A stretch of 64,000 nucleotides of DNA from Variovorax sp. PAMC26660 (GCF_014302995.1 NZ_CP060295.1:5323501-5387500); one strand, 5' to 3'. Positions 43,323 through 53,027 are shown, counted from the stretch's first letter. The notes: generated from the letters alone by a model not told the origin. Translations and numbers: made by a program.

Positions 43323-44642
43323 ATGCCCCAGACCCTCACAGAACAACTGAGCCGCGAACAGCAGATTGCAGCCCTCGAAAAAGACTGGGCCACCAATCCG
43401 CGCTGGAAGGGCATCAAGCGCGGCTACAGCGCCGCCGACGTTGTGCGCCTTCGCGGCTCCTTCCCGATCGAGCACACGCTGGCTCGTCGCGGTGCCGAAA
43501 AGCTCTGGGACCTGGTGAACAACGAGCCCTACGTCAACTGCCTCGGCGCGCTCACCGGCGGCCAGGCGATGCAACAGGTCAAGGCCGGCGTGAAGGCGAT
43601 CTACCTGTCGGGCTGGCAAGTTGCCGCCGACAACAACAGCTACGCCTCGATGTACCCCGACCAGTCGCTGTACCCGGTGGACTCGGTCCCGACCGTGGTC
43701 GAGCGCATCAACAACACCTTCCGTCGCGCTGATGAGATTCAGTGGTCGAAGAACGTGAATCCTGGCGACAAGGGCTACACCGACTACTTCGCGCCCATCG
43801 TTGCCGATGCCGAAGCCGGTTTCGGCGGCGTGCTGAACGGTTTCGAGCTGATGAAGGCCATGATCAAGGCCGGCGCCGGTGGCGTGCACTTTGAAGACCA
43901 GCTCGCTTCGGTCAAGAAGTGCGGTCACATGGGTGGCAAGGTGCTTGTGCCCACCACCGAGGCGGTGCAAAAGCTGATTGCAGCGCGCATGGCAGCCGAC
44001 GTCTGCGGCACGCCGACGCTCGTGATTGCCCGCACAGATGCGGAAGCGGCCGACCTGATCACCAGCGACTACGACGAGAACGACAAGCCCTTCATCACCG
44101 GTGAACGCACCGCCGAAGGCTTCTATCGCACGAAGAAGGGCATTGACCAGGCCATCAGCCGCGCCATTGCCTATGCTCACTACGCCGATCTGGTGTGGTG
44201 CGAAACCGGCACGCCCGACCTGGAGTTCGCCAAGAAGTTCGCCGACGCGGTTCACAAGGTGCACCCCGGCAAGATGCTGGCCTACAACTGCTCGCCGTCG
44301 TTCAACTGGAAGAAGAACCTCGACGATGCGACCATTGCCAAGTTCCAGAAGGAGCTGGGCGCCATGGGCTACAAGTACCAGTTCATCACGCTGGCCGGCA
44401 TCCACTCGATGTGGTTCAACATGTTCGACCTGGCGCAAGACTATGTGGCCCGCGGCATGTCGGCTTATGTCGAGAAGGTGCAGGAGCCCGAATTCGCAGC
44501 GCGCGACCGTGGCTACACCTTCGTGTCGCACCAGCAGGAAGTGGGCACCGGTTACTTCGACGACGTGACCACCGTGATCCAGGGCGGCAAGTCCAGCGTC
44601 ACGGCGCTGACCGGTTCGACCGAAGAAGAGCAGTTCCACTGA
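43323..44642 (+). CDS. aceA: Isocitrate lyase
   Basis: The 439-residue enzyme splits isocitrate into glyoxylate and succinate, the first step of the glyoxylate shunt needed for growth on acetate or fatty acids. Catalytic parts are visible: [23 protein letters not shown], the active-site [25 protein letters not shown] and [12 protein letters not shown]. Length fits the family. CACGGAGTGACC provides the ribosome binding site. The 5' region is A/T-rich and holds a motif like that in front of the ScfR/RamB-type regulator, which would suit control by that regulator. A terminator follows. Confidence 0.97.
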   Translation: MPQTLTEQLSREQQIAALEKDWATNPRWKGIKRGYSAADVVRLRGSFPIEHTLARRGAEKLWDLVNNEPYVNCLGALTGGQAMQQVKAGVKAIYLSGWQVAADNNSYASMYPDQSLYPVDSVPTVVERINNTFRRADEIQWSKNVNPGDKGYTDYFAPIVADAEAGFGGVLNGFELMKAMIKAGAGGVHFEDQLASVKKCGHMGGKVLVPTTEAVQKLIAARMAADVCGTPTLVIARTDAEAADLITSDYDENDKPFITGERTAEGFYRTKKGIDQAISRAIAYAHYADLVWCETGTPDLEFAKKFADAVHKVHPGKMLAYNCSPSFNWKKNLDDATIAKFQKELGAMGYKYQFITLAGIHSMWFNMFDLAQDYVARGMSAYVEKVQEPEFAARDRGYTFVSHQQEVGTGYFDDVTTVIQGGKSSVTALTGSTEEEQFH

Positions 44643-44675
44643 TCTGCTGACACGGATCTTTTCGCTGTCACTTTC

Positions 44676-44702
44676 AAGCCCGGCCGTGTGTCGGGCTTTT
44701 TT
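44676..44702 (+). terminator. Intrinsic terminator after aceA
   Basis: AAGCCCG pairs with CGGGCTT across a 9-base loop and is followed by TTTT. It lies 34 bases after the aceA stop codon. Confidence 0.88.
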
Positions 44703-44895
44703 ATGGGCGAATGAATGCGCAGCCGATCAGCCTTCGAGGCACACTTCACGCACGCCGCAGCCCAGTTCGCCAGTCCGCCCTCGATCGAGCCCATCGAGGT
44801 GCTGGGGCTCAAGAATGTCGCGCCCACGTCCTGATCGTTCCGCGGCTAGAATTGCGGACTCTGCACTCAACAAGAGCGAGAAAGGCACCTTGGTT
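44703..44895. other. Untranslated region upstream of the thrS leader
   Basis: No gene is supported here. A possible -10 hexamer TAGAAT lies at 44847-44852, about 45 bases before the leader peptide start; I see no good -35 at proper spacing. This is the most likely promoter region of the thrS-pheT operon. Confidence 0.4.
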
Positions 44896-44961
44896 ATGAC
44901 ACCGCGAACTACACCGCAAGGATTCAGCGGCTTTTTCTTCTTCGAAGGAAAAGGCCGGTAG
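44896..44961 (+). CDS. Phe/Thr-rich leader peptide of the thrS operon
   Basis: This is a 21-codon ORF starting MTPRTTPQGF and ending FFFFEGKGR. Five of its 21 residues are Phe, four of them consecutive (codons ttt ttc ttc ttc at 44932-44943), and three are Thr near the start. It lies upstream of a terminator and a competing hairpin, and just before thrS, infC, rpmI, rplT, pheS and pheT. Ribosome stalling at Phe codons would report low charged tRNA-Phe, as PheM does before pheST in E. coli. An alternative TTG start at 44890 would sit better with the AAAGG upstream. Confidence 0.75.
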   Translation: MTPRTTPQGFSGFFFFEGKGR

Positions 44962-44962
44962 C

Positions 44963-45026
44963 CCGCGCACGCTGGTTTCTTCCAGCTTCAAACCAAGCAA
45001 AGCGCGGTCGATCACCGCGCTTTTTT
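44963..45026 (+). promoter_or_regulatory. Transcription attenuator before thrS (antiterminator/terminator)
   Basis: Antiterminator: CCGCGC (44963-44968), GCT (44971-44973) and GGTTT (44974-44978) pair with AAACC (44990-44994), AGC (44996-44998) and GCGCGG (45002-45007). Terminator: AAAGCGCGGT (44999-45008) pairs with ACCGCGCTTT (45014-45023) and runs into a T-tract. The two share GCGCGG and cannot coexist. A ribosome reaching the leader stop codon at 44959 would cover CCGCGC and permit termination. Confidence 0.75.
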
Positions 45027-45048
45027 GTTTTTCTCCCGAGGTTTTCAC

Positions 45049-46956
45049 ATGATCCAGATCACGCTTCCCGACAACTCCCGCCGCGAGTTCCCAGGCCCGG
45101 TTTCAGTGGCTCAGGTTGCCCAGTCCATCGGACCCGGGCTCGCCAAGATGACGGTGGCCGGCAAGGTCGACGGCCGGCTCGTCGATGCCAGCGACGTCAT
45201 CGACCACGACGCCAAGCTGCAGATCATCACGCCCAAGGACGACGAGGGCCTGGAGATCATTCGCCACTCGACGGCCCACTTGGTCGGTCATGCGGTGAAG
45301 CAGCTCTATCCGACGGCCAAGATGGTGATCGGCCCGGTGATCGATGAAGGCTTCTACTACGACATCTCGTACGAACGCCCCTTCACGCCCGAGGACATGG
45401 CCGCCATCGAAGCGCGCATGCGCGAGCTGATCGCGCAGGACTACGACGTCGTCAAGAAGATGACGCCGCGTGCCGAGGTGATCGAGGTGTTCAAGTCGCG
45501 CGGCGAAGACTACAAGCTGCGCCTGGTCGAGGACATGCCCGACGAGCAGGCCATGGGCCTGTACTACCACCAGGAATACGTCGATATGTGCCGCGGCCCT
45601 CACGTGCCGAACACGCGTTTCCTGAAGGTCTTCAAGCTCACGAAGCTGGCCGGCGCCTACTGGCGCGGCGACGCCAAGAACGAGCAGTTGCAGCGCATCT
45701 ACGGCACGGCCTGGGCCGACAAGAAGCAGCTCGACCAGTACATCCAGCGCATCGAGGAAGCCGAGAAGCGCGACCACCGAAAGCTGGGCAAGGAACTCGA
45801 CCTGTTCCACATCGATGAAGTGGCGCCTGGCGTGGTGTTCTGGCATCCGAAGGGCTGGGCGATCTGGCAGCAGGTCGAGCAGTACATGCGCGGCATCTAC
45901 CGCGACACGGGCTACTGGGAAGTGAAGGGTCCGCAGATTCTCGACAAGAGCCTCTGGGAGAAAACGGGCCACTGGCAGAACTACCGCGACAACATGTTCA
46001 CGACGGAATCGGAAAAGCGCGAGTACGCGCTCAAACCGATGAACTGCCCGGGTCATGTGCTGATCTTCAAGTCGGACCTGCGCAGCTACCGCGACCTGCC
46101 ACTGCGCTACGGCGAGTTCGGTCAGTGCCATCGCAATGAGCCCAGCGGTGCGCTGCACGGGATCATGCGCGTGCGCGGCTTCACGCAGGACGATGGGCAC
46201 ATCTTCTGCACGGAAGACCAGATCCTCGACGAATGCATCGCCTACACGGAGCAGCTGCAGAAGGTCTACGCCGACTTCGGCTTCACGGACATCCTCTACA
46301 AGGTCGCCACGCGGCCGGAGAACCGCGTGGGCTCCGACGAGCTGTGGGACAAGGCTGAGCACGCGGTGATGGAGTCGCTGCGCCGCTCGGGCGTCGACTT
46401 CATCATCTCGCCCGGCGACGGCGCCTTCTACGGCCCCAAGATCGAGTACACGCTGCGCGACGCCATCGGACGCCAGTGGCAGTGCGGCACGATGCAGGTC
46501 GACTTCAACACGGCAGAGCGCCTGGGCGGCGAGTACGTCACGGAATCGAGCGGCCGGGCCCACCCCGTCATGCTGCATCGCGCCATCGTCGGCAGCCTGG
46601 AGCGCTTCATCGGAATGCTGATCGAACACCACTCCGGCGCCATGCCCGCGTGGCTCGCTCCGGTGCAGGTTGCGGTGCTCAACATCAGCGAAGGACAGGC
46701 CGATTACGCTGCGCAAGTTGCGAAAACGCTGCAAAATCAAGGGCTTAGGGTTCAGCTTGACCTGCACAACGAAAAGATTACGTATAAAATACGGAAGCAT
46801 TCGTTGCAAAAGCTCCCTTACATCCTTGTCGTAGGTGACAAAGAGAAGGAAGCAGGTGCCGTCGCAGTGCGCGCCCGAGGCAATCAAGACCTCGGTGCAA
46901 TGTCCCTCGAATCGTTCGTGCAACGGCTCGTCCAGGATATTGCTGACAAGCGTTGA
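45049..46956 (+). CDS. thrS: Threonyl-tRNA synthetase
   Basis: The 635-residue class II synthetase has the N-terminal TGS domain ([19 protein letters not shown]), the editing domain with [16 protein letters not shown] and CRGPHVPNT, and the catalytic core. Zinc ligands are in [12 protein letters not shown] (Cys), the conserved His in [16 protein letters not shown], and [23 protein letters not shown]. The anticodon-binding domain forms the C-terminus. ATG 45049 follows CGAGG. The gene is the first structural gene of the operon and is controlled by the attenuator upstream. Confidence 0.98.
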   Translation: MIQITLPDNSRREFPGPVSVAQVAQSIGPGLAKMTVAGKVDGRLVDASDVIDHDAKLQIITPKDDEGLEIIRHSTAHLVGHAVKQLYPTAKMVIGPVIDEGFYYDISYERPFTPEDMAAIEARMRELIAQDYDVVKKMTPRAEVIEVFKSRGEDYKLRLVEDMPDEQAMGLYYHQEYVDMCRGPHVPNTRFLKVFKLTKLAGAYWRGDAKNEQLQRIYGTAWADKKQLDQYIQRIEEAEKRDHRKLGKELDLFHIDEVAPGVVFWHPKGWAIWQQVEQYMRGIYRDTGYWEVKGPQILDKSLWEKTGHWQNYRDNMFTTESEKREYALKPMNCPGHVLIFKSDLRSYRDLPLRYGEFGQCHRNEPSGALHGIMRVRGFTQDDGHIFCTEDQILDECIAYTEQLQKVYADFGFTDILYKVATRPENRVGSDELWDKAEHAVMESLRRSGVDFIISPGDGAFYGPKIEYTLRDAIGRQWQCGTMQVDFNTAERLGGEYVTESSGRAHPVMLHRAIVGSLERFIGMLIEHHSGAMPAWLAPVQVAVLNISEGQADYAAQVAKTLQNQGLRVQLDLHNEKITYKIRKHSLQKLPYILVVGDKEKEAGAVAVRARGNQDLGAMSLESFVQRLVQDIADKR

Positions 46957-47067
46957 TTTGTCTCTGAAACACCCCCATATGTTTCCCTGCCAAATCGTGC
47001 TGCTTGTCCGCGAGGACTGACCGGCGTTCGCTACAGATTTTGTAGCAAATTTTGAAGGATTCTGACC

Positions 47068-47682
47068 ATCGCTACTGCATTTCGCGACCGCCGCCACCGC
47101 GAGGAACGCCAACACCGCCTGAACCGGGAAATCATGGCCCCGGAAGTCCGCCTTGTAGGCCCGGAAAACGAGCCAATGGGTGTTATGAGTCTCTCGGAGG
47201 CCTTGCGCCTTGCTGGCGAGGCCGATGTGGATCTGGTGGAGGTCGTCGCGGCGGCCAACCCGCCGGTATGCCGCCTGATCGAGTACGGCAAGTTCAAGTA
47301 CCACGAGCAGAAGAAGGCAGCCGAGGCGAAGTCGAAGCAGAAGGTCATCGAGGTCAAGGAAATCAAGTTCCGGCCTGGTACCGACGATGGCGACTACAAC
47401 ATCAAGATGCGCAATATCAAGCGCTTTCTTGAAGAGGGTGATAAATGCAAGATCACGCTGCGCTTCCGCGGCCGCGAGATCACGCACCAGGAACTCGGCT
47501 TGGCACTCTTGCAGCGCATCCGCGACGAACTGGGCGACCTGATCATGGTCGAGCAGTTCCCGAAGCTGGAAGGTCGGCAAATGATCATGATGATCGCGCC
47601 AGGCCGCAAGAAGGTCGGTGGTGGTGCTCCAAAGCCGGCAGCAGAAGCTGCGCCGGCAACGGCACCCGCGGCAACCGCCTGA
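47068..47682 (+). CDS. infC: Translation initiation factor IF-3 with AUC start codon
   Basis: The 204-residue factor prevents 50S docking and checks the initiator tRNA. Family sequence begins right at the ATC at 47068: [21 protein letters not shown], then [23 protein letters not shown], with the C-terminal domain ([42 protein letters not shown]) complete. AAGGA lies 8 bases upstream. The first ATG (47134) would remove 22 conserved residues. Rare AUU or AUC starts let IF-3 repress its own translation. The C-terminal tail is Ala/Pro-rich. Confidence 0.95.
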   Translation: MATAFRDRRHREERQHRLNREIMAPEVRLVGPENEPMGVMSLSEALRLAGEADVDLVEVVAAANPPVCRLIEYGKFKYHEQKKAAEAKSKQKVIEVKEIKFRPGTDDGDYNIKMRNIKRFLEEGDKCKITLRFRGREITHQELGLALLQRIRDELGDLIMVEQFPKLEGRQMIMMIAPGRKKVGGGAPKPAAEAAPATAPAATA

Positions 47683-47836
47683 GGCGTTTGCAGTAGACGA
47701 GGTTTTGAAGGGATTTCGCCGTTGCCGGCGCTTTGAAAGAAGCGCAGGCAGGGGCGAGATAAAGAAGTGTCTCGGGGCCAACAAGTCCGTGAAGTATTCG
47801 CGGCGCCTCACGAGCACAAACGATAGGAGCATTTAC

Positions 47837-48040
47837 ATGCCCAAAATGAAGACCAAGAGCAGCGCGAAAAAACGTTTCCGCGTTCGTCCCGGTGGCACCG
47901 TCAAGCGCGGTCAAGCCTTCAAGCGTCACATCTTGACGAAGAAGACCACCAAGAACAAGCGTCACCTCCGTGGTGCAGTCGCAGTGCATGAAACCAACAT
48001 GGTTTCTGTCGCCGCCATGCTGCCCGGCCGTGGCATTTAA
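47837..48040 (+). CDS. rpmI: 50S ribosomal protein L35
   Basis: This 67-residue ribosomal protein of the large subunit begins [20 protein letters not shown] and continues with the typical [26 protein letters not shown] precedes the ATG. It is separated from infC by 154 bases, which contain no further gene, and lies 24 bases before rplT. In other bacteria, L20 represses infC, rpmI and rplT translation by binding the mRNA; whether that happens here cannot be told by eye. Confidence 0.97.
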   Translation: MPKMKTKSSAKKRFRVRPGGTVKRGQAFKRHILTKKTTKNKRHLRGAVAVHETNMVSVAAMLPGRGI

Positions 48041-48064
48041 CTCAGACGAACAAGGAGTACACAC

Positions 48065-48424
48065 ATGCCTCGCGTCAAACGTGGTGTAACGGCTCGCGCC
48101 CGCCACAAGAAAGTTCTCGCACTCGCCAAGGGTTTCCGCGGTCGCCGCGGCAATGTCTTCCGCGTCGCCAAACAGGCGGTGATGAAGGCAGGCCAATACG
48201 CCTACCGTGACCGCCGTACCAAGAAGCGCGTGTTCCGTCAGTTGTGGATCGCGCGTATCAACGCCGCCTCGCGTGAACTGGGCCTGACCTACAGCCAGTT
48301 CGCCAACGGTATCCGCAAGGCCGGTATCGAGATCGACCGCAAGATGCTTGCGGACATCGCCGTGCACGACAAGGCAGCTTTTGCCGGCATCGTGGAGCAG
48401 GTCAAGGCCAAGCTGGCTGCTTGA
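48065..48424 (+). CDS. rplT: 50S ribosomal protein L20
   Basis: This 119-residue primary rRNA-binding protein begins [20 protein letters not shown]. The family segments [26 protein letters not shown] and [24 protein letters not shown] are intact. ACAAGGAGTACACAC precedes the ATG. L20 is also the known translational repressor of the infC-rpmI-rplT group. The gap after it, before pheS, holds two hairpins. Confidence 0.98.
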   Translation: MPRVKRGVTARARHKKVLALAKGFRGRRGNVFRVAKQAVMKAGQYAYRDRRTKKRVFRQLWIARINAASRELGLTYSQFANGIRKAGIEIDRKMLADIAVHDKAAFAGIVEQVKAKLAA

Positions 48425-48441
48425 TTTTGCACAGCAGGGGT

Positions 48442-48512
48442 GCTGCCTTCGGGCAGCTTCCTGCGCCCACGGCTCAAGGGCTGGCGCTTGAAAAGGCTCC
48501 AGCTCTTTTTTA
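48442..48512 (+). terminator. Two hairpins between rplT and pheS, second terminator-like
   Basis: GCTGCC-TTCG-GGCAGC (48442-48457) is a perfect UUCG tetraloop hairpin. GGGCTGG (48478-48484) pairs with CCAGCTC (48499-48505), with one G-U, and is followed by TTTTTTA. No leader peptide was found here. The second hairpin may reduce read-through from rplT into pheS. Confidence 0.6.
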
Positions 48513-48538
48513 TTTCCCCCTCGAAGATTTTTGTTGCT

Positions 48539-49615
48539 ATGAACGAGTTGGACTCCCTTGTCGACACCGCACGCGCCGCCTTCGCTGAGGCGAAAACGCC
48601 CGCCGAGCTTGAAAACGCCAAGGCCCAGTTCCTCGGCAAGTCGGGCCGCATCACGGAGCTGATGAAGGGCATGGCCGCGCTGAGTGTCGAAGAGAAGAAG
48701 TCCCGCGGCGCTGCGATCAACGTGGCCAAGCAGGCCATCGAGTCCGCACTCACCGAGCGCCGCCAGCAGCTGGCCGACGAAGAGCTTTCGCTGCAACTGC
48801 GCGCTGAAGCCCTCGACGTGAGCCTGCCCGGTCGCCGCCACGTCTCCGGTGGCTTGCACCCCGTGAGCCGCACCTTGGAACGCATCGAGGAGATCTTCTC
48901 GAGCATGGGCTTCGACGTGGCCGACGGCCCCGAGATCGAGAGCGACTGGCACAGCTTCACCTCGCTCAACAACCCGCCGAACCATCCTGCGCGTTCGATG
49001 CAGGACACCTTCTACGTCGACCTCAATGGTGACGACGGCATTCCCTACAACCTGCGTCCGCACACCAGCCCGATGCAGGTGCGATACGCGCATCAGCACA
49101 TCAAGAAGTACGCGGCCGAGTTCGCCGCTGCTGCTGCCGATACCTCCGGTACGGTCAAGGCGCCCGAAATCCGCGTGATCGCACCCGGCCGCACTTACCG
49201 CGTCGACAGCGACGCCACCCACTCGCCCATGTTCCATCAGTGCGAAGGCCTGTGGCTCGGCGAGAACGTGAGCTTCAAGGACCTGAAGGTCGTCTTCACC
49301 GACTTCTGCCGCACTTTCTTCGAGCGCGACGACCTCGTGCTGCGCTTCCGCCCGAGCTTCTTCCCGTTCACCGAACCGAGCGCAGAGATCGACATCCAGT
49401 TCGCGAGCGGCCCGCTGGCCGGCCGCTGGCTCGAAGTGTCCGGTGCCGGCCAGGTCCATCCGAACGTGGTGCGCAACATGGGCCTCGACCCCGAGCGCTA
49501 TATCGGCTTTGCTTTCGGTATGGGCCCCGACCGGCTCACGATGCTGCGCTATGGCGTGAATGACCTGCGCCTCTTCTTCGACGGCGACCTGCGTTTTCTC
49601 TCGCAGTTCCAGTGA
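48539..49615 (+). CDS. pheS: Phenylalanyl-tRNA synthetase alpha subunit
   Basis: This is the 358-residue catalytic subunit of the alpha2-beta2 class II synthetase. The N-terminal coiled coil (residues ~1-85) leads into the core: [25 protein letters not shown], motif 2 [25 protein letters not shown] region ([17 protein letters not shown]), and motif 3 [22 protein letters not shown]. The ribosome binding site before the ATG is poor. The gene is the fifth of the operon; a hairpin with a T-tract precedes it. It is followed by pheT after 50 bases. Confidence 0.98.
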   Translation: MNELDSLVDTARAAFAEAKTPAELENAKAQFLGKSGRITELMKGMAALSVEEKKSRGAAINVAKQAIESALTERRQQLADEELSLQLRAEALDVSLPGRRHVSGGLHPVSRTLERIEEIFSSMGFDVADGPEIESDWHSFTSLNNPPNHPARSMQDTFYVDLNGDDGIPYNLRPHTSPMQVRYAHQHIKKYAAEFAAAAADTSGTVKAPEIRVIAPGRTYRVDSDATHSPMFHQCEGLWLGENVSFKDLKVVFTDFCRTFFERDDLVLRFRPSFFPFTEPSAEIDIQFASGPLAGRWLEVSGAGQVHPNVVRNMGLDPERYIGFAFGMGPDRLTMLRYGVNDLRLFFDGDLRFLSQFQ

Positions 49616-49665
49616 TTCGCTGACACGCCCTTTCCACACCAGAAAAACAGATCGAGATCGAAGAG

Positions 49666-52107
49666 ATGCAATTCCCGGAATCCTGGCTGCGCGAGTTCTG
49701 CAACCCGCCCCTCGACAGCGCCACACTGGCCGAAACGCTCACCATGGGCGGCTTCGAGGTTGAAGAGCGCCGACCGGTGGCGCCGCCTTTCACGCGCATC
49801 GTGGTCGGCGAAATCAAGGAAGCCGAGCAGCACCCGAATGCCGATCGCCTGCGCGTGTGCCAGGTCGATGTGGGGCAGGGCGCCTTGCTCAACATCGTGT
49901 GCGGCGCACCCAATGCGCGCGTCGGCATCAAGGTGCCTTGCGCGCTGGTTGGCGCTGAACTGCCACCGGGCGAGGACGGCAAGCCCTTCCTCATCAAGCT
50001 CGGCAAGCTGCGCGGCGTCGAAAGCCAGGGCATGCTGTGCTCGGCGCGCGAACTTAAGCTGAGTGAAGACCACGGCGGTCTGCTCGAACTCGACGCCGAT
50101 GCGCCCATTGGCGCCGACGTGCGCGATGTGCTCAAGCTCGACGATGCGCTGCTCACCCTCAAGCTCACGCCCAACCTGGCGCACGGCCTCAGCGTCTACG
50201 GTGTTGCGCGCGAATTGGCCGCGCTCACCGGCGCGCCGCTCAAGACCCCGGCGATCGCGTCTGTTGCCACATCGTTCAGCGACGTGCTCCCCGTCAAGGT
50301 CGAAGCGCCCGAACTCTGCGGCCGCTTTTCGGGCCGCATCGTCCGCGGCGTGGACACCAAGGTCGCCACGCCCGCCTGGATGGTTGAGCGCCTTGCGCGC
50401 TGCGGCCAGCGCAGCGTGACGCCGCTGGTCGACATCTCGAACTACGTGATGTTCGAGTACGGCCAGCCCAGCCACATCTTCGACCTCGACAAGATCCATG
50501 GCGGCCTCACGGTGCGCTGGGGCAAGGCGGGCGAACAGCTCAAGCTGCTCAATGGCACCACCATCACCGTCGACGACAAGGTCGGCGTGATCGCCGACGA
50601 CCGCGAGGTCGAATCGCTGGCCGGCATCATGGGCGGCGACGCGACCTCCGTGTCCGACGACACGCACAACATCTACGTCGAGGCTGCGTTCTGGTGGCCC
50701 GAGGCCGTGCAGGGCCGTTCGCGTCGCTTCAACTTCTCGACCGACGCGGGTCACCGCTACGAGCGTGGCGTGGACCCGAGCCGGACGGTGCAAATCATCG
50801 AGCGCATCACGCAGCTGATCATCGAAATCTGCGGCGGCCAAGCCGGCGCGATGGACGACCAGAAGCTGAATGTGCCCGAGGCCGCGCCCGTCACGCTGCG
50901 TGTGGCACGAGCCGCGCGCGTGATCGGCATGCCGCTGACGCAGGTGCAATGCGCCGATGCGTTGAATCGCCTCGGCTTTGCCATCACGGAAGGCGAAGGC
51001 ACCTTGACGGTTGCACCGCCGCCGCACCGTTTCGACCTGCTGATCGAAGAAGACCTGATCGAAGAAGTCGCACGCCTGATCGGCTTCAACAACCTGCCGA
51101 CCACTGCACCGCTTGCGCCCATCACGGCCCGTGTGCGGACCGAATCGCAACGCAGCCGCTTTGCGGTGCGTCGCAGCGTCGCGGCGCTGGGCTATCAGGA
51201 AACGATCAACTTCAGCTTTGTGGAAGCGCACTGGGAGCAAGACCTTGCGGGCAACGCCAACCCGGTCAAGCTGCTGAATCCCATTGCCAGTCAGATGAGC
51301 GTGATGCGCTCGTCGCTCCTGGGCTCGTTGCTGCAGGTGCTCAAGTTCAATCTCGACCGCAAGGCGCCACGTGTGCGCGTGTTCGAACTGGGCCGTGTGT
51401 TCATGCGTGACGACAGCGTTGTCACCACCGACAGCACTGTGCGCGGCGTCAATCAGCCGATGCGCGTGGCAGGGCTTGCCTGGGGCGACGCTGACGAATC
51501 GCACTGGTATGGCAAGGCGCCACGCGTCGATTTCTACGACGTCAAGGGCGACGTTGAAGCCTTGCTCGCACCCCTGGTGCCGATCTTCGAGGCGGCTGAA
51601 CATCCTGCGTTGCATCCGGGCCGCTCGGCGCGCGTGATGGTCGACGGCAAGGCCATTGGCTTCGTCGGCGAACTGCACCCGCGCTGGCGCCAGAAGTGGG
51701 ACTTTGCCCATGCGCCAGTGCTGTTTGAACTCGACCTCGATGCGGTCATGGCGCGTCCTGTGCCGGTGGCGCAGCCGGTGCCGAAGCACCAGGCGGTCGA
51801 GCGCGACATCGCGGTCGTCGTGGCCGAGTCTGTTTCGCACGATGCGCTGATGCAGACCATCCACGCCGCGTCGGCTGCCCAAGGTCTGCTGCGTGATGCT
51901 GCGTTGTTCGACATCTACCGTCCGCAGCCGCTGCGCGATGGTGCCGTGGCTGCAACCGGCGCACTGGCGCAGGGCGAGAAGAGCATGGCGGTTCGCCTGA
52001 GCTTCCAGGACGACAGCGCGACGTTGACCGACGAACAGGTCGAGCCCGCTGTCCGTGCAATCGTCGAACAATTGGGCGCCAAGCTCGGCGGCCGCTTGAG
52101 AGGATGA
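49666..52107 (+). CDS. pheT: Phenylalanyl-tRNA synthetase beta subunit
   Basis: The 813-residue beta subunit starts MQFPESWLREFCNPPLDSA. It contains the EMAP-II-like tRNA-binding fold (GEIKEAEQHPNADRLRVCQVDVGQG), the B3/B4 editing region (around AGVATGMW-like ESLAGIMGGDATSVSD), the B5 domain, the catalytic-like core and the C-terminal ferredoxin-fold anticodon-binding domain (PVPKHQAVERDIAVVVAESV). Length is normal. The stop codon overlaps the ihfA start in ATGA, so ihfA is translationally coupled. Confidence 0.98.
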   Translation: MQFPESWLREFCNPPLDSATLAETLTMGGFEVEERRPVAPPFTRIVVGEIKEAEQHPNADRLRVCQVDVGQGALLNIVCGAPNARVGIKVPCALVGAELPPGEDGKPFLIKLGKLRGVESQGMLCSARELKLSEDHGGLLELDADAPIGADVRDVLKLDDALLTLKLTPNLAHGLSVYGVARELAALTGAPLKTPAIASVATSFSDVLPVKVEAPELCGRFSGRIVRGVDTKVATPAWMVERLARCGQRSVTPLVDISNYVMFEYGQPSHIFDLDKIHGGLTVRWGKAGEQLKLLNGTTITVDDKVGVIADDREVESLAGIMGGDATSVSDDTHNIYVEAAFWWPEAVQGRSRRFNFSTDAGHRYERGVDPSRTVQIIERITQLIIEICGGQAGAMDDQKLNVPEAAPVTLRVARAARVIGMPLTQVQCADALNRLGFAITEGEGTLTVAPPPHRFDLLIEEDLIEEVARLIGFNNLPTTAPLAPITARVRTESQRSRFAVRRSVAALGYQETINFSFVEAHWEQDLAGNANPVKLLNPIASQMSVMRSSLLGSLLQVLKFNLDRKAPRVRVFELGRVFMRDDSVVTTDSTVRGVNQPMRVAGLAWGDADESHWYGKAPRVDFYDVKGDVEALLAPLVPIFEAAEHPALHPGRSARVMVDGKAIGFVGELHPRWRQKWDFAHAPVLFELDLDAVMARPVPVAQPVPKHQAVERDIAVVVAESVSHDALMQTIHAASAAQGLLRDAALFDIYRPQPLRDGAVAATGALAQGEKSMAVRLSFQDDSATLTDEQVEPAVRAIVEQLGAKLGGRLRG

Positions 52108-52481
52108 AGATGAACGCTGCCGAATTCACGCTCGAAGCCCTCGAAACGCCGGCGCTCACGAAGGCGCACCTGGCCGATCTGCTGTTCGAGCAGATCGGAC
52201 TGAACAAGCGTGAGTCCAAGGACATGGTCGAAGCTTTTTTCGAGCTTGTGGCTGGCAGCCTGATCGAAGGCGATGACGTCAAAATCTCGGGCTTCGGCAA
52301 CTTCCAGATCCGCGTGAAGGCCCCTCGGCCAGGTCGCAACCCGCGCACCGGCGAAGCTATCCCCATCGGCGAGCGCCGTGTTGCGACCTTCCATGCGAGC
52401 GCGAAACTCAAGGAGCAGATCCACGGCAGCATCGACCAGGGAAGCTCTTCCGAAGTCGAGTGGAGCCTGGGCGCCGAATAG
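52104..52481 (+). CDS. ihfA: Integration host factor alpha subunit
   Basis: The 125-residue nucleoid protein pairs with IhfB to bend DNA sharply. The HU/IHF fold is complete: LTKAHLADLLFEQIGLNKRESKDMVEAFFELV, DDVKISGFGNFQIR, and the arm RPGRNPRTGEAIPIGERRVATFHAS with the intercalating Pro. It is about 25 residues longer than the E. coli protein, with extra residues at both ends (C-terminal DQGSSSEVEWSLGAE). The ATG overlaps the pheT stop codon; a second in-frame ATG is two codons later. Confidence 0.96.
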   Translation: MKMNAAEFTLEALETPALTKAHLADLLFEQIGLNKRESKDMVEAFFELVAGSLIEGDDVKISGFGNFQIRVKAPRPGRNPRTGEAIPIGERRVATFHASAKLKEQIHGSIDQGSSSEVEWSLGAE

Positions 52482-52545
52482 TGCTTGGTGCTGCGCGGTT
52501 GCGTAGAGTAATCTCTGAGGTTTCCTGCGCACCGTCTTGATTTCA

Positions 52546-53001
52546 ATGGAGAAAACGCTCCCACCGATTCCTGTCAAACGCTACTTCACCATTGGTGAGG
52601 TCGGCGAACTCTGTGGCGTCAAGCCGCACGTGTTGCGCTACTGGGAACAGGAGTTCACGCAACTGCGCCCGATGAAGCGGCGCGGCAACCGTCGCTACTA
52701 CCAGCACCATGAAGTGCTCATGATCCGGCGCATCCGTGACCTGCTCTACGACCAAGGCTTCACGATCAGCGGCGCGCGCAACAAGTTGCAAGAACTTGTG
52801 CAAGGCGAGCGCGACCGTCGCAAGGCTGGCGAGGTACCGCTCGAAGGCATGGAGGCGATCGAGATCGACCAGGAAGAATTCGATGCTGCCGTGCAGGACA
52901 GTCCCGAACAGATCGCGCCGCGCACGGCCGACCTGTCGCAGTTGCTGCATCTTCGGCGTGAACTCTTTGAAATTCGTGAGCTGCTGACCGTCGGACACTG
53001 A
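52546..53001 (+). CDS. MerR-family transcriptional regulator
   Basis: The 151-residue protein has an N-terminal MerR winged helix (RYFTIGEVGELCGVKPHVLRYWEQEFTQLRPMKRRGNRRYYQHHEVLMIRRIRDLLYDQGFTISGARNKL). This resembles the MlrA/CarH-like subset with the LRYWE...LRP motif. The C-terminus is acidic then helical (DLSQLLHLRRELFEIRELL), with no metal-binding cysteines. This gene follows ihfA in many Burkholderiales. The regulated genes are unknown. ATG 52546 was chosen; a TTG at 52537 is in frame. tRNA-Pro follows directly. Confidence 0.92.
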   Translation: MEKTLPPIPVKRYFTIGEVGELCGVKPHVLRYWEQEFTQLRPMKRRGNRRYYQHHEVLMIRRIRDLLYDQGFTISGARNKLQELVQGERDRRKAGEVPLEGMEAIEIDQEEFDAAVQDSPEQIAPRTADLSQLLHLRRELFEIRELLTVGH

Positions 53002-53012
53002 ATTTCGCCCGC

Positions 53013-53018
53013 TATAAT
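53013..53018 (+). promoter_or_regulatory. -10 element of tRNA-Pro
   Basis: TATAAT lies 10 bases before the tRNA. A weak -35 candidate, CGGACA (52992-52997), has only a 15-base spacer. Confidence 0.6.
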
Positions 53019-53027
53019 CGAGAGCTT

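Noticed and set aside
45103..47832. Minus-strand open frame of 909 codons across thrS and infC
   Set aside because: It is the mirror of thrS and infC, which are certain; its translation is Leu/His/Val/Ala-rich without family motifs and starts in a region with no ribosome binding site.
48427..48538. A possible leader peptide before pheS
   Set aside because: No ATG or convincing start with a ribosome binding site, and no Phe-rich ORF that ends before the hairpin.
49549..52071. Minus-strand open frame of 840 codons opposite pheT
   Set aside because: Shadow of pheT in high-GC DNA; composition is unnatural and no domain is recognisable.
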